From assembly GCA_039707655.1 (NCBI GenBank), contig CM077666.1, positions 247,038,166 through 247,102,165 on the forward strand: a stretch of DNA of 64,000 nucleotides, in the 5' to 3' direction. The translations under genes and the position numbers were made by a program. Origin of the DNA: Elymus sibiricus (taxonomy: Eukaryota > Streptophyta > Magnoliopsida > Poales > Poaceae). Below are positions 11,736 through 21,185 of the stretch, one piece after another. Position 1 is the stretch's first letter. Every line of letters starts with the position of its first letter. Below the pieces are notes generated by a model that was not told the origin of the DNA, made no database searches, and was given only the letters and a program-made list of their open reading frames with translations.

Positions 11736-12766
11736 GATTGGTTTGCTACTGTTGGTGTATAAAAACATGGGTGTTCTTATACCCTGACTTATGCACAGAC
11801 AGTTGCAGCCTTCCAGATGGCCAGGGCTTGCCGGAGGATTGCTACCATGAAGACTCAAGACTTGGTTGGCAAAACCATGTAGAAGACCTCAAGGCAGGCC
11901 ATCGAGAAGTACTAAGTTAGTACTGAAGATGAAGACAACACTTGCCGGCAAGCTACATATCGGCAAGGCGAAGGACCGGCAAGCTCCGTGTCGGCAAACC
12001 CTCTCTGCCTTGCCACCGCTCCACCTCATCGATCAGCTAATCACTGTCGATAGGTGTCGAGTGGGCAAGCGGTTTGGTGAGGCTTGTCGGGGCACGTGTT
12101 AGCACGCTGCCTGAAGACCAACTTTATTGACACCCATCCTAATGGCGTGTCAAGCTAATAGAAGGTAGCTGGGCGAGCGGTGCAGGAACCTTGCCGGAGC
12201 TCGTCCCCAGCGTGACACCTAACGGCGCATTTAATGCGTCTGTCCTAATCTGGCAGAGTTAGGAATGATAGCACTGTTGCTGTCACCTCATCATGTAATT
12301 ACCTTTTTGCCACTATGGTGACCCCTTAACCTATAAAAGGAGGCCCATGGCTACTGGTAGAAGGGCAGACACTTTGCACAACTATGCGTGTAGCTGCACT
12401 TCCCGCGCAGCTTGCCGGCAAGCTGCGCTCCTTGTACTTGTGCTTCCACCATAATACAATCAAAGCAGGAGTAGGGTTTTACGCCTCACGGCGGCCCGAA
12501 CCTGGGTAAATCTGCTGTGTGTTCTTGCATTCGCTGATCTTGCTCTTTGTGCACGTCAATCTCCACAGCCGAACCGCAAAGGGATCATCCTGATCCCATA
12601 GATCGTCGTACGCACGACAGCTACCAACATTTGGCAAAATCAAAAGTTGCCAACATTTGGCAACCTTTTGTGAGATTGGCAATGAAAATTGGTATGCAAC
12701 CAATCTCTAGCCAACATTTGGCAGTTGCCAAAATTTTGCATGCCAATTTTTGGCATCAAACCAATT
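11736..12766. mobile_element. MITE-like sequence split by a solo LTR
   Basis: GATTGGTTT at 11736-11744 and AAACCAATT at 12758-12766 form imperfect terminal inversions. Without the inserted LTR the element would be about 160 bp. Its body repeats CCAACATTTGGCA three times. It resembles Tourist/Harbinger-type MITEs, but I cannot confirm the target duplication. Confidence 0.35.
11750..12619 (+). mobile_element. Solo LTR of a Tat-like element
   Basis: The LTR runs from TGTTGGTGTATAAAAACATG to CGTACGCACGACA (870 bp) and is flanked by perfect 5-bp target duplications GCTAC (11745-11749 and 12620-12624). It matches the reverse complement of the LTR of element B (47293-48116) in its ends and internal blocks (GGCCAGGGCTTGCCGG). 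A TATA box TATAAAAGG lies at 12332-12340. It is a product of LTR-LTR recombination. Confidence 0.9.
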
Positions 12767-12821
12767 TACATGTCGTAAAGTAGGATTAGGATTTGACGGC
12801 TATTATTCGAGACAAATCGAA

Positions 12822-13239
12822 AGATTTTGGCTCAATTTTTTTAGCACAATCATCTATGTGCATACCAATTTGGAAAAAATGGCACAAACATATATGTAGG
12901 ACATTCAAAATCAATTCTCAAGATCTGGCTACGAATTATTAGCAGAAACACTAACCCTAGTCGTATTATTAGCAAAAATCATTTGTACAGAACAAACAAT
13001 TAATCACTAACCCTGGACAGATTATTAGCAAGATTTTGGTTCGATTTTTTAGCACAATCATCTATGTACATACCAATCTGGATTTTTTTGGCACAAACAT
13101 ATATGTAGGACATTCAAAATCAATTCTCAAGATATGGCTACAAATTATTAGCAAAAACACTAACCCTAGTCGGATTATTAGCAAAAATCATTTGTACAGA
13201 ACAAACAATTAATCACTAACCCTGGACGGATTATTAGCA
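12822..13239. repeat. Two-copy 209-bp tandem duplication
   Basis: 12822-13030 and 13031-13239 are near-identical 209-bp copies, each starting AGATTTTGG and ending GATTATTAGCA, differing at scattered bases and small indels. They are AT-rich and non-coding, inside the candidate intron of the zf-XS-like gene. Confidence 0.85.
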
Positions 13240-13778
13240 TGATCATTTGTACATATCTCACTTATCAACATCACTTATCATTTGTACCATTCAAACAATC
13301 AATACACTACATGGATCTAACGAATCTTACTCTGATTTCATGGATTGAGAGTACATAACCATAGGATTTATATTCCAAAAAGGGGGAGGCAGGACTAACA
13401 AGAGAAAACCTAGGATATATTTGCCTAAAAATGGGTATAGATGACTAACTGGTTCTCCGTCGTCGTCGGAGTCGTCGCCGGAGTGGTCGTCGGAGTCACT
13501 GTGGATCTCCGGCTCTGGCTGGGGAAGCACGATGGCGGTGATGAATTCAAGGCTGTGCTGCTACCCGTGCGAAATCTCATCCACGGCGACGACAACCACT
13601 ATGCCCGGCTTCACGCGGTGATGTGCTTCACCAGCCCCGGTGTTCCCACTCCCTCCCATGGTGCGCTTCGTCGGCATCCTGATACACATTAGATGGCGGT
13701 GACGACTGAGAACGACGTCGAGGATGCAGGCGGAGAGAGAGGATTGTGTGTGTAGAGAGAATGGGGGGTGCGGCCGCC

Positions 13779-13785
13779 TATTATA
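13779..13785 (-). promoter_or_regulatory. Possible TATA box for the zf-XS-like gene
   Basis: On the minus strand GGTTATAATAGG lies about 90 bp upstream of the ATG at 13689. It suits a plant core promoter, but there is no other support. Confidence 0.3.
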
Positions 13786-13857
13786 ACCAGTGGCTAGGGC
13801 GCCATTAATATGGAGCAGTGGGAGCGAGGTGGGCTCCAGTCAAAGGGCTGGCTCTCC

Positions 13858-14052
13858 ACCCGACGAGCCTGCGCAGCGGACTTCTCGCATGCCTACCGTC
13901 ATTTCACATAGCTGCTCGCACGTCTCCCGGTGACACTGCGCAGCGAACACGCCTCTCGTCAATTCACACACCTGCTCGCACGCCTCCCGGTCTGCCTGCT
14001 TGGCGGACTCCTCGCATGCGTCCCATCAACTGATGCCTGCTCGCACGGCAAG
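13858..14052. repeat. Three imperfect ~65-bp tandem repeats
   Basis: Three units share GCGCAGCGGAC/CTTGGCGGACT, CTCGCATGC, CATTTCACA/AATTCACAC and CTGCTCGCACG blocks at about 65-bp spacing. They are GC-rich and not clearly coding. Confidence 0.5.
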
Positions 14053-14559
14053 CGGGATGCGTGGCGTCACGTATATTGTTTTTCCTTTTTTAGGATTAAT
14101 TCTGCCGCTTTATTAATTAACCGAAGCATGGCACGTACATTGTTGGTCTAATGCCCATGGTTTGAATAAATAAACTATTTGCGATATTGTGTTCTAATTA
14201 TTAATAATCTCCAGTTTGTAAGAAGCTTATATCAAAACTTGTCTTGAATTTGACAAAAAACAATATCACAGTCTATTGGTGTCATATCATGACACCACGA
14301 CAGGTTTCATGAATTTCAACTGAGTTTTGGATTTTCTGGTATTTAAAAATCAAGATTCTCAATGTTTGAAATTTCTTGCCATTTCTTGCATGGGGACTAA
14401 ACAGGCACCCAAGGGCACACATATGATTTTCCAATCCATTTTGGTGTACCGTCGCGTGTGCATGTAGTTCAAATTTGATTTTTACACATTAAATCCCTAG
14501 GAAATCAATCAATGTATAAAAACGTTTGCATGGCCTCTGATTTTTTTTCAAATTTTAAC
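14053..14559. other. AT-rich region with no gene
   Basis: No coding or transposon signal was recognised here. It holds a short palindrome-like stem (GGTGTCAT, 3-nt spacer, ATGACACC) near 14278. Confidence 0.5.
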
Positions 14560-17200
14560 ACGGCACTCCTTTGGTCACATGTTCGCTGCAGAAAAAGTTT
14601 GACATGCCTCGATGTGGCGGTGGTGGTGCGGTGGGTGGGGGGAGGGTCCGACACAGTACGCGTCGTGAGCCTCCATGTGGGATTGACCAGTTTGTGAGGC
14701 AGGTGCCAGATCAAAGTCATGAATTGGGTATTTAAAACATTACCCAACCCGTTTCATACATATGTTTGTGACACATGCATGCAGTGGTGGTCCTCGGACA
14801 CTCCCTCGTGCGGTTATTAGCGATGCGCCCATTCGTTACCCCGCACAGGTTTTTACTTTAACCGATAGCGAGAGGCATTTGACCAAAGGTGGATTCATCT
14901 TGGCCTGTGTTATGGTGTAGATCATGGTGAGATTCCAGACCGAAGTTCGAGCGCGTGCGTACACATGAATCCCTCCCACCGGCTCGAAGAGGGGACTACG
15001 CGTCGTGAACCTCCGTGTGGGGCGTTTCCGGTTTGCGAAGCAGGTGCCACATCAAAGTTGTGCATTGGGTATTCAAACATCACACAACACCTCTTTGGGC
15101 CACATGCAGGCGGTGGTTGTCCTAGGACACTCACTCGCGCGGTTATCGGCGACGCTTCCATCCGTGGGCTCGCGAGGTCCATCACTTTGACCTACAGCGA
15201 GAGAGGATAATTTGACCAAGGATTATTTTTGGTTTGTGTTATGGTAGGAGTATATAGCACGCATAGAAGGGGGGGGGAGGGGACCACCATATATTACGCG
15301 TCGTGAACCTCACTCCATGTGGGGACTTTACGGTTTCTGAGGCAAGTGCCACATCAAAGTTGTGCATTGGGTATTCAAACATCACCCAACATCTGCATAC
15401 ATATGTTTGCCCACATGCAAGCGGTGGTTGTCCTCTGGCACTCACTCCCGCGGTTATCGACGATGGTTCCATCTCTGGGCCCGCTTGATCCGTCACTTTG
15501 ACCAACAGCAAGAGAGGTTAATTTGACCTAGGAGGGGATTAATTTTTGGTTCGTCTTACGGTAGGTCATGCTAAGATTACATAGTATAATTTGAGCACAT
15601 GTGTACGCATGAATCCCTCCCACCGATTCGAAGTGGGGGGGGGGGGGAGGGGACCAACACACAACGCATCGTGTGAACCTCGCTCCGTGTAGGGACTTTA
15701 CGGTTTCTGAGGCAGGTGCCACATCAATGTTGTGCATTGGGTATTCAAACATCACACAACACCTCCACACATATGTTTGGGACACATGCAGGCAGTGGTT
15801 GTCTTCGGACACTCTCCCTCGCGTGCTTATCGGCGGCAAGCCCATTCGTGGGCCCGCGTCGACATCCATCACTTCGACCGACAACGAGAGAGGTTACCAA
15901 GGTGGATTCTTCTTGGTTCGTTTTAAGGTAGGTCATGGCGAGATTCCAGACCAAAGTTTGAGCGTACGTGTACACTAGCATGAATCCCTCTCTCCGGCTC
16001 GAAGTGTGGGGGGGGGCATACTACGCATCGTGAACCCTCACTCTGTGTGGGGACTTCCTGGTTCCAAATTAGCAGGTGCCACATCAAAGTTGTGCATTGG
16101 GTATTCAAACACCAGACAACACTTCCATACATATGTTTAGGCCACATGCATGTGGTGGTTGTCTTTGGATGCTCCCTCGCGTGGTTATCGACAGCAAGCC
16201 CATTCGTGGGCTCGCGTGGACGTCCATCACTTTGACCGACAATGAGAGAGGTTACCAAGGTGGAATCTTCTTGGTTCGTGTTATAGTAGGTCATGGTGAG
16301 ATTCTAGACCAAAGTTTGAGCACACGCGTACGCATGAATCCCTCTCGCCGGCTAGAAGTGGGGGGACCAACATACTATGCCTCGTGAACCCTCGCTCTGT
16401 GTGGGGACTTTCCGGTTCCAAAGCATGGTGGCACATCAAAGTTGTGCATTGGGTATTCAAACACCACACAACACTTCCATACATATGTTTGGGCCACATG
16501 TAGGTGGTGGTTGTCTTTGGGCACTCCCTAGTGTGGTTATCGGCGGCAAGCCCATCTGTGGGGCCGCTTGGATATCCATCACTTCGACCTACAATGAGAG
16601 AGGTTACCAAGGTGGATTCTTCTTGGTCCGCGTTATAGTAGGTCTTGGTGAGATTCCCTCCCACTGACTCGAAGTGTGTGTGTGGGGGGGAGGGGGCACT
16701 ACTTTATACGTCCTGAACCTCCATGAGGTCGGGGATGTCCGGGTTGCGAGGTGCATGTGCCACATCAAAGTTGTGAATTGGGTATTTAAATATCACACCA
16801 GCGTTTTCATACATATAGTTGGGCCAGCCGCAGGTGGTTCGTGGTCTCACCCATCTCGCGCCACAAGCACATTTGTGGGCCCGCACAGTCCACCTTTGAC
16901 TGGAAGCGAGAGGGGGGTTTTACCATGATGGATTCCTATAGGTTTTGTGTTACGGTAGGTGCAGGCACATGCGCCTCGCAACCCGGACATCCCCGACCTA
17001 GCTATTTGGGGGCATGCGTTCATAGCTAGGATTCCCCTCCTGCCGACATGAAGTGGGGGCGGAAGAGCAATACGGTGCGCTTTGTGAGACAAGTGCCACA
17101 TCAAAGTTGTGCATTGGGTATTTGAACATCAAACCACACTTTTCATACATTAACTTGGTCCACATGCAGGTGTGTTTGTGTTTAGACCCTTTCCCGCGTT
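14560..17200. repeat. Tandem array, about eight ~340-bp units
   Basis: The anchor ACATCAAAGTTGTGCATTGG recurs, with changes, at 14708, 15049, 15351, 15721, 16081, 16433, 16762 and 17098, giving spacings of 302-370 bp. Each unit also carries a CGTGAACCTC block before the anchor and, after it, CACATGCAGGCGGTGGTTGTC, a GGTTATCGGCG block, GAGAGAGGTTA, and a G-run of variable length near GGCTCGAAGTGGGGG. Outer units are more diverged. No protein is conserved across units, so this is non-coding satellite-like or promoter-like DNA. I do not recognise the family. Confidence 0.75.
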
Positions 17201-17217
17201 TATTTTTTTGCAAAATT

Positions 17218-17225
17218 TATAAATA
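17218..17225 (+). promoter_or_regulatory. TATA box candidate
   Basis: TATAAATA lies just downstream of the tandem array and about 560 bp upstream of the ORF starting at 17783, with a pyrimidine-rich leader in between. A plausible core promoter for that gene, unproven. Confidence 0.35.
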
Positions 17226-17782
17226 GCAGACGAGTCAGATGAAACAACTATCTGTGATTGTAGGCGCAATAGACACGGTTCCCCCAGACTACCCGTGTGC
17301 CATGCCCATGCCCCTGTCACATCAACACAGTCCACTGGTGGCCGCTGGCCACGATTGGGCTCCACGAGGCTTCCCTCGCAATCTCAAAAATATCTACCCG
17401 CCTTGAGCGATTTTAGAAATGGTGGTTCCGCGGGTTTTTCTATTTGATAGAACACAATTATTATGTTTGGGCCATGTGCGATGTTTGTTGCTCCCGCGCC
17501 ATTTCAATCCCTTCATCCAAATTTTCAGTGGCCCCGGCATTTTATTCCCGCCCAGTAAAATTTTCACTAGCCGCGACATTTCCCCAAACACCACCTTGTC
17601 CCCCCTCCACACACACCCCAAAACCTCTGCTCACACACACACCACCCCTCCCTCGCTCGATAACCTAGCTAGCCCGCCGCCGCCGCCGCCGCCGTCGCGC
17701 CGCCTCCACGGTCAACCTCTGCCGGCCTACCCATGTAGGTTACCCACCGATCTCCATATGCTCAACACCCTGAGTTTCTTAG

Positions 17783-18085
17783 ATGACGCCTGCGAAACAC
17801 CCCCTTTCCCACAGATCCCCATCCACCTCCCCCACTCCAGAGCATCGCAGCCTAAGCCCGGCTATGCTTCCTGGGGAGCTCGAGGAGCGAATGGCCAAAA
17901 AGAGGTTTATCATGGCCTCTTCACCCGATGATGGCGAGGTGGCCGCCGAGGCTGCCGAGGATGCTGACGACGATGACTGCCCGGAGGCTTTCCATCAGCG
18001 GTCTCGCGTATGGTGGTATCTCATGGATGCCGGCTACAACATCGAGGTCGTCGACAACGACGGCTTGATGCGGGCTATGACACAG
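17783..18085 (+). CDS. First exon of an unrecognised plant gene
   Basis: An ORF from ATG 17783 (or ATG 17891) encodes a Ser/Pro-rich N-terminus, then MAKKRFIMASSPDDGE, an Ala/Asp/Glu-rich acidic stretch and RSRVWWYLMDAGYNIEVVDN. It ends at a good donor, CACAG|GTTAAG, at 18085. The leader (17580-17780) is CT-rich with a CCG run, as in grass 5' regions. Downstream, another frame (18091-18348) reads hydrophobic sequence and merges into three 57-bp repeats, possibly a later exon. The gene is cut by element A at 18553. The product is unknown. Confidence 0.45.
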
Positions 18086-18304
18086 GTTAAGTGGCCCACC
18101 CTAACCCCTCGGGTTCAACCGCCGTTGATCTCATCCATGGCCCCGCCGCTGATCTCCTCTGCCTCGCTATCAAGAATTTGCCATCCTTCATCGCCATCGT
18201 GCCCCTTTTGTCATTTCTGAAGGACACATTCTGCGTCGCTGGCTTGGGATCCACAACTGCCAAGTCAGACCTCATCGACGGCGACCATGAGGAGGGCACC
18301 CTCT

Positions 18305-18455
18305 CCGGCGCTTCCAAGGGGAAAGAGCACATCTGCGATATCAGGTAAGCCACCCTGCAGCCGTGCTCTTCCAAGGGGAAGGAGCCCATCTGCGACAACA
18401 GGGAGCGCACCCAGAGTCCGTGCTCTTCCAATGGGAACGAGCCCATCGGTGACAA
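18305..18455 (+). repeat. Three ~57-bp coding-like tandem repeats
   Basis: CTCTTCCAAGGGGAAGGAGC-type units occur at about 18308, 18365 and 18421. In one frame each encodes SSKGKEPICD or a variant, with a stop after the first unit. This may be a decayed C-terminal repeat region of the gene starting at 17783. Confidence 0.5.
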
Positions 18456-18552
18456 GTGAGGAAACCCATGATTTGTTTTGCCGTGCCTCTTTCATGGGGG
18501 AAACAACATATGATCGTGCTAGTAGGTTTTGCCATGCTATGTTTTAACCATG

Positions 18553-20080
18553 TGATACGTCTCCAACAGAATCTATAATTTTTGATTGTATCATGCTATT
18601 ATATTATCAATCTTGGATACTTTATACGCTTTATCTGCAATTTTATATCATTTTTGGGAAGTAACCTATTAACTCAGTGCCCAGTGCCAGTTGCTGTTTT
18701 TTGCCAGTTTTTGGCTTTTCAGAAAATCAGTATCAAACGAAGTCCAGACATGATTAAACTTTACGATGATTTTTCTGGACCAGAAGGGACCCTAGAACGT
18801 TCGGGAGGACGCCAGAAGATCTACGTGAGAGCCACGAGCTCACCTAGCACACCCCTGGGGGCGCCACCTGAGCTCGTGGGTCCCACGCAGCTCCGTTTGA
18901 CCTATTTCCACTTCTATAAATTCACATAAATCTGAAAACCAACAGAGAGCCACCCGAAATAACTTTTTCGCTATGGCAAGCTTCTGTTCTTCCGTGATCC
19001 CATATGGAGGACTTTTCTAATGATCTCCTGGTGGGGGAATCGATCACGGAGGGCTTCTACATCAACCTTGCTGCCCTTCCGATGATGTGTGAGTAGTTTA
19101 CCACAGACCTACGGGTCCAAAGCTAGTAGCTAGATGGCTTCTTCTCTCTCTTTGATCTTCAATACAAAGTTCTCCATGACCTCCATGGAGTTCTATCTGA
19201 TGTAATCTTCTTTTGCTGGTTTATGATCAAATTATTCATTGAAAGTAATTGAGTCTTTTTTGAACTTTATTATGCATGATTTTTATAGCTTTGTATTTCT
19301 CTCCGATCTATCCGTTTGGTTTGGCCAACTAGATTGATTTATCTTCAGTTGGAGAGGTGCTTTGTGATGGGTTCAATCTTGTGGTGTCCTCACCCAGTGA
19401 CAGAAGGGGAAGCGAGACACGTATTTGTATTGTTGCCATTAAGGGTAAAAAGATGGGGTTCATTCATATTGCTTGAGTTTATTCTGTCTACATCATGTCA
19501 TAATACTTCATGCATTACTCTGTTTGTTATGAACTTAATATGTAGAGAGGCAAGCATAGAAGCGCTCTCGAAGTGGAGTAATAGTAGTAGATGCAGAATC
19601 GTTTCAGTCTACTTGTCACAGACGTGATGCCTATATACATGTTCATTGCCATGAATAACATCATAACTATGCACTTTTCTATCAATTGCCCAACAGTAAT
19701 TTGTTTACCCACCGTATGCTATGTTTCGAGAGAGAAGCCTCTAGTGAAAACTATGGCCCTTGAGTCTACTTTTATCATATTTGAAAAACCTAAATTACCT
19801 TGCAGCAATTATTTTACTTTTTATTTACTTTTCAATTTATATATCTATCACCATCAGATTTGATCCTTGCAAGTAACGGGTTTAAGGGGATTGACAACCC
19901 TCTTGCCCGCGTTGGGTGCAAGTATTTGCTCTTGTGTGTGCAGTTACTGTTTTACTAGGATTTGCTTGGTTATCCTATTGGTTCGATAACCTTGGTTCTC
20001 ATTGAGAGAAATACTATCCACTACTATATTGCTTCACCCTTCCTCTTCGGGGAAAATCCCAACGCAGCTCGCAAGTAGCA
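18553..20080 (+). repeat. 5' LTR of element A
   Basis: It runs from TGATACGTCTCCAAC to GCTCGCAAGTAGCA (1528 bp). A TATA box TATAAATTC is at 18915-18923. The last 40 bp precede the primer-binding site. The left flank is CCATG; the matching right duplication is displaced outside the window by later insertions. Confidence 0.85.
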
Positions 20081-20091
20081 GAAAGAATTTC

Positions 20092-20110
20092 TGGCGCTAT
20101 TGTCGGGGAG
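20092..20110 (+). promoter_or_regulatory. Primer-binding site of element A
   Basis: TGGCGCTATTGTCGGGGAG, 11 bp after the LTR, is a mutated form of TGGCGCCGTTGCCGGGGA, the tRNA-Asp-type site common in Athila-like elements. An intact version is present in element C. Confidence 0.75.
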
Positions 20111-20258
20111 ACATCATCAAATACCTATAGGTTCCTTCACACAAATTATCATTTACTTGTTCTACTTTTTATTTGCCTTTACTTGCTTTATTAGTCTCAT
20201 TAAAAAAATCGAAAACACAAAAATATTTTATTTTGTTTGCTTGCTTGAAGTTGTTATC

Positions 20259-21185
20259 ATGTCTGAGTTTGAAAAAGTTAGTGATGCTCCTGCCACTAGT
20301 GTGGAACCTTTTGATCATCAAGCTATGTTACTAAGTCTTATGAAAAATGAGAATACTAAAAGAAGCTTTGATGAAGTTACTAATGAAGAAACACTTGATA
20401 ATCTTGCTGCTGATGATGATCCTAATAATAAAGAAGAAGCCACTGTTATGCATACAAAAAAGCTCCGTATAGGTAGTGGTAATGTTATTGGGAAAGGTGT
20501 TATTCAAGATTTCCTTACATGTGCTGGCTCATTACCTCTGATAGGGGGATCAATTCTTGCTACAACTACTAGTCTTGCGGATGTTGTATCTTTGCTTATA
20601 ATTGAATTGGAAAGACAATTTGTTCACATGCATCCTTCTATACAATGGCTATTTCTAGAGTTTTCCAATATTCATGATCCATCCATTAAACATTTAGCCA
20701 CCATATTTCTAGTCCATGAATTTAGTCACATCATGGGAGAGGCAAGAGAAATATTTGCTCATTATAGAATAAATAGTGAGTGTCCTCCTATAGAACAAAT
20801 TCTTTATGATCAAGAAGAGATAAGAAAATTAAAATCAATAGACTATGCTGCTTATAATGAGAATCTTAGAAAGAAGGTTCCCTCAACTATCTTGATTTAT
20901 AAAATATCTGAACATAATGATCAATTTGCTATAGCAAATCTTGGATTGGATTGTGTGCTTAATAAAAGGCTAAAGGAATATCTCTATAGAAATTTATATA
21001 ATGAAGAAATAGCCATCACTTACAAAGGGCCTAAGGAGGAACCTCCTCCTCCTAAACTTGATCTCACGGATCTGGCTCCTATAAAATTTAGCCCTTTCAA
21101 TTATTTTTGCCTTCCTATTAGAAAGTTTGCTGCCGAAAGAAGGGAGTATGAGATGAACATGGATGATCTCCCTTATGATTACTAA
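20259..21185 (+). CDS. Element A ORF, unknown protein (308 aa)
   Basis: An uninterrupted ORF starts MSEFEKVSDAPATS and ends DDLPYDY. The N-terminal third is acidic and Asn/Glu-rich. The middle is helix-prone with a hydrophobic patch (PLIGGSILATTTSLADVVSL). A motif HEFSH at residues 153-157 fits HExxH, but I see no further metalloprotease features. The C-terminal part has a PPPPKLDLTDL stretch. There is no zinc knuckle, protease or RT. It occupies the gag position of a non-autonomous element, yet it is not similar to the gag-like ORF of sister element C. The absence of stops in otherwise decayed DNA suggests recent selection or a young element. Confidence 0.6.
   Translation: MSEFEKVSDAPATSVEPFDHQAMLLSLMKNENTKRSFDEVTNEETLDNLAADDDPNNKEEATVMHTKKLRIGSGNVIGKGVIQDFLTCAGSLPLIGGSILATTTSLADVVSLLIIELERQFVHMHPSIQWLFLEFSNIHDPSIKHLATIFLVHEFSHIMGEAREIFAHYRINSECPPIEQILYDQEEIRKLKSIDYAAYNENLRKKVPSTILIYKISEHNDQFAIANLGLDCVLNKRLKEYLYRNLYNEEIAITYKGPKEEPPPPKLDLTDLAPIKFSPFNYFCLPIRKFAAERREYEMNMDDLPYDY

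Larger units (their letters stand above)
11260..13689 (-). pseudogene. Possible two-exon gene with zf-XS-like segment
   Basis: Exon 1 (13689-13450, 240 nt, ATG at 13689 or 13677) encodes a basic N-terminus, VKPGIVVVVAVDEISHG, a TAG, then an acidic Ser/Asp tail, and ends CCA|GTTAGT. Exon 2 starts at 11557 after a TATAG acceptor in the same phase, continues the acidic run (DDVDSEDEDG) and then reads LRELYAGKHN...YPFCNQRHNDAYESVLAHPRG. That last part resembles the zinc-finger-XS segment of SGS3-like RNA-silencing proteins (CPFC...Y..LL.HA.G), with the first Cys replaced by Tyr. Three or more in-frame stops disable it. The intron holds the solo LTR, the MITE-like sequence and the 209-bp duplication. 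The family call is tentative. Confidence 0.35.

Noticed and set aside
14278..14296. Short palindrome GGTGTCAT...ATGACACC
   Set aside because: 8-bp arms with a 3-bp spacer in AT-rich DNA; expected by chance at this length, and nothing nearby uses it.
14560..17200. CRISPR array or coding tandem repeats
   Set aside because: Units are about 340 bp with no spacer pattern and no frame conserved between units; the context is a plant nuclear genome.
17419..17931. 170-residue plus-strand ORF
   Set aside because: Pro/Thr/His-rich reading of a CT/CA-rich leader; the overlapping frame from 17783 is more coding-like.
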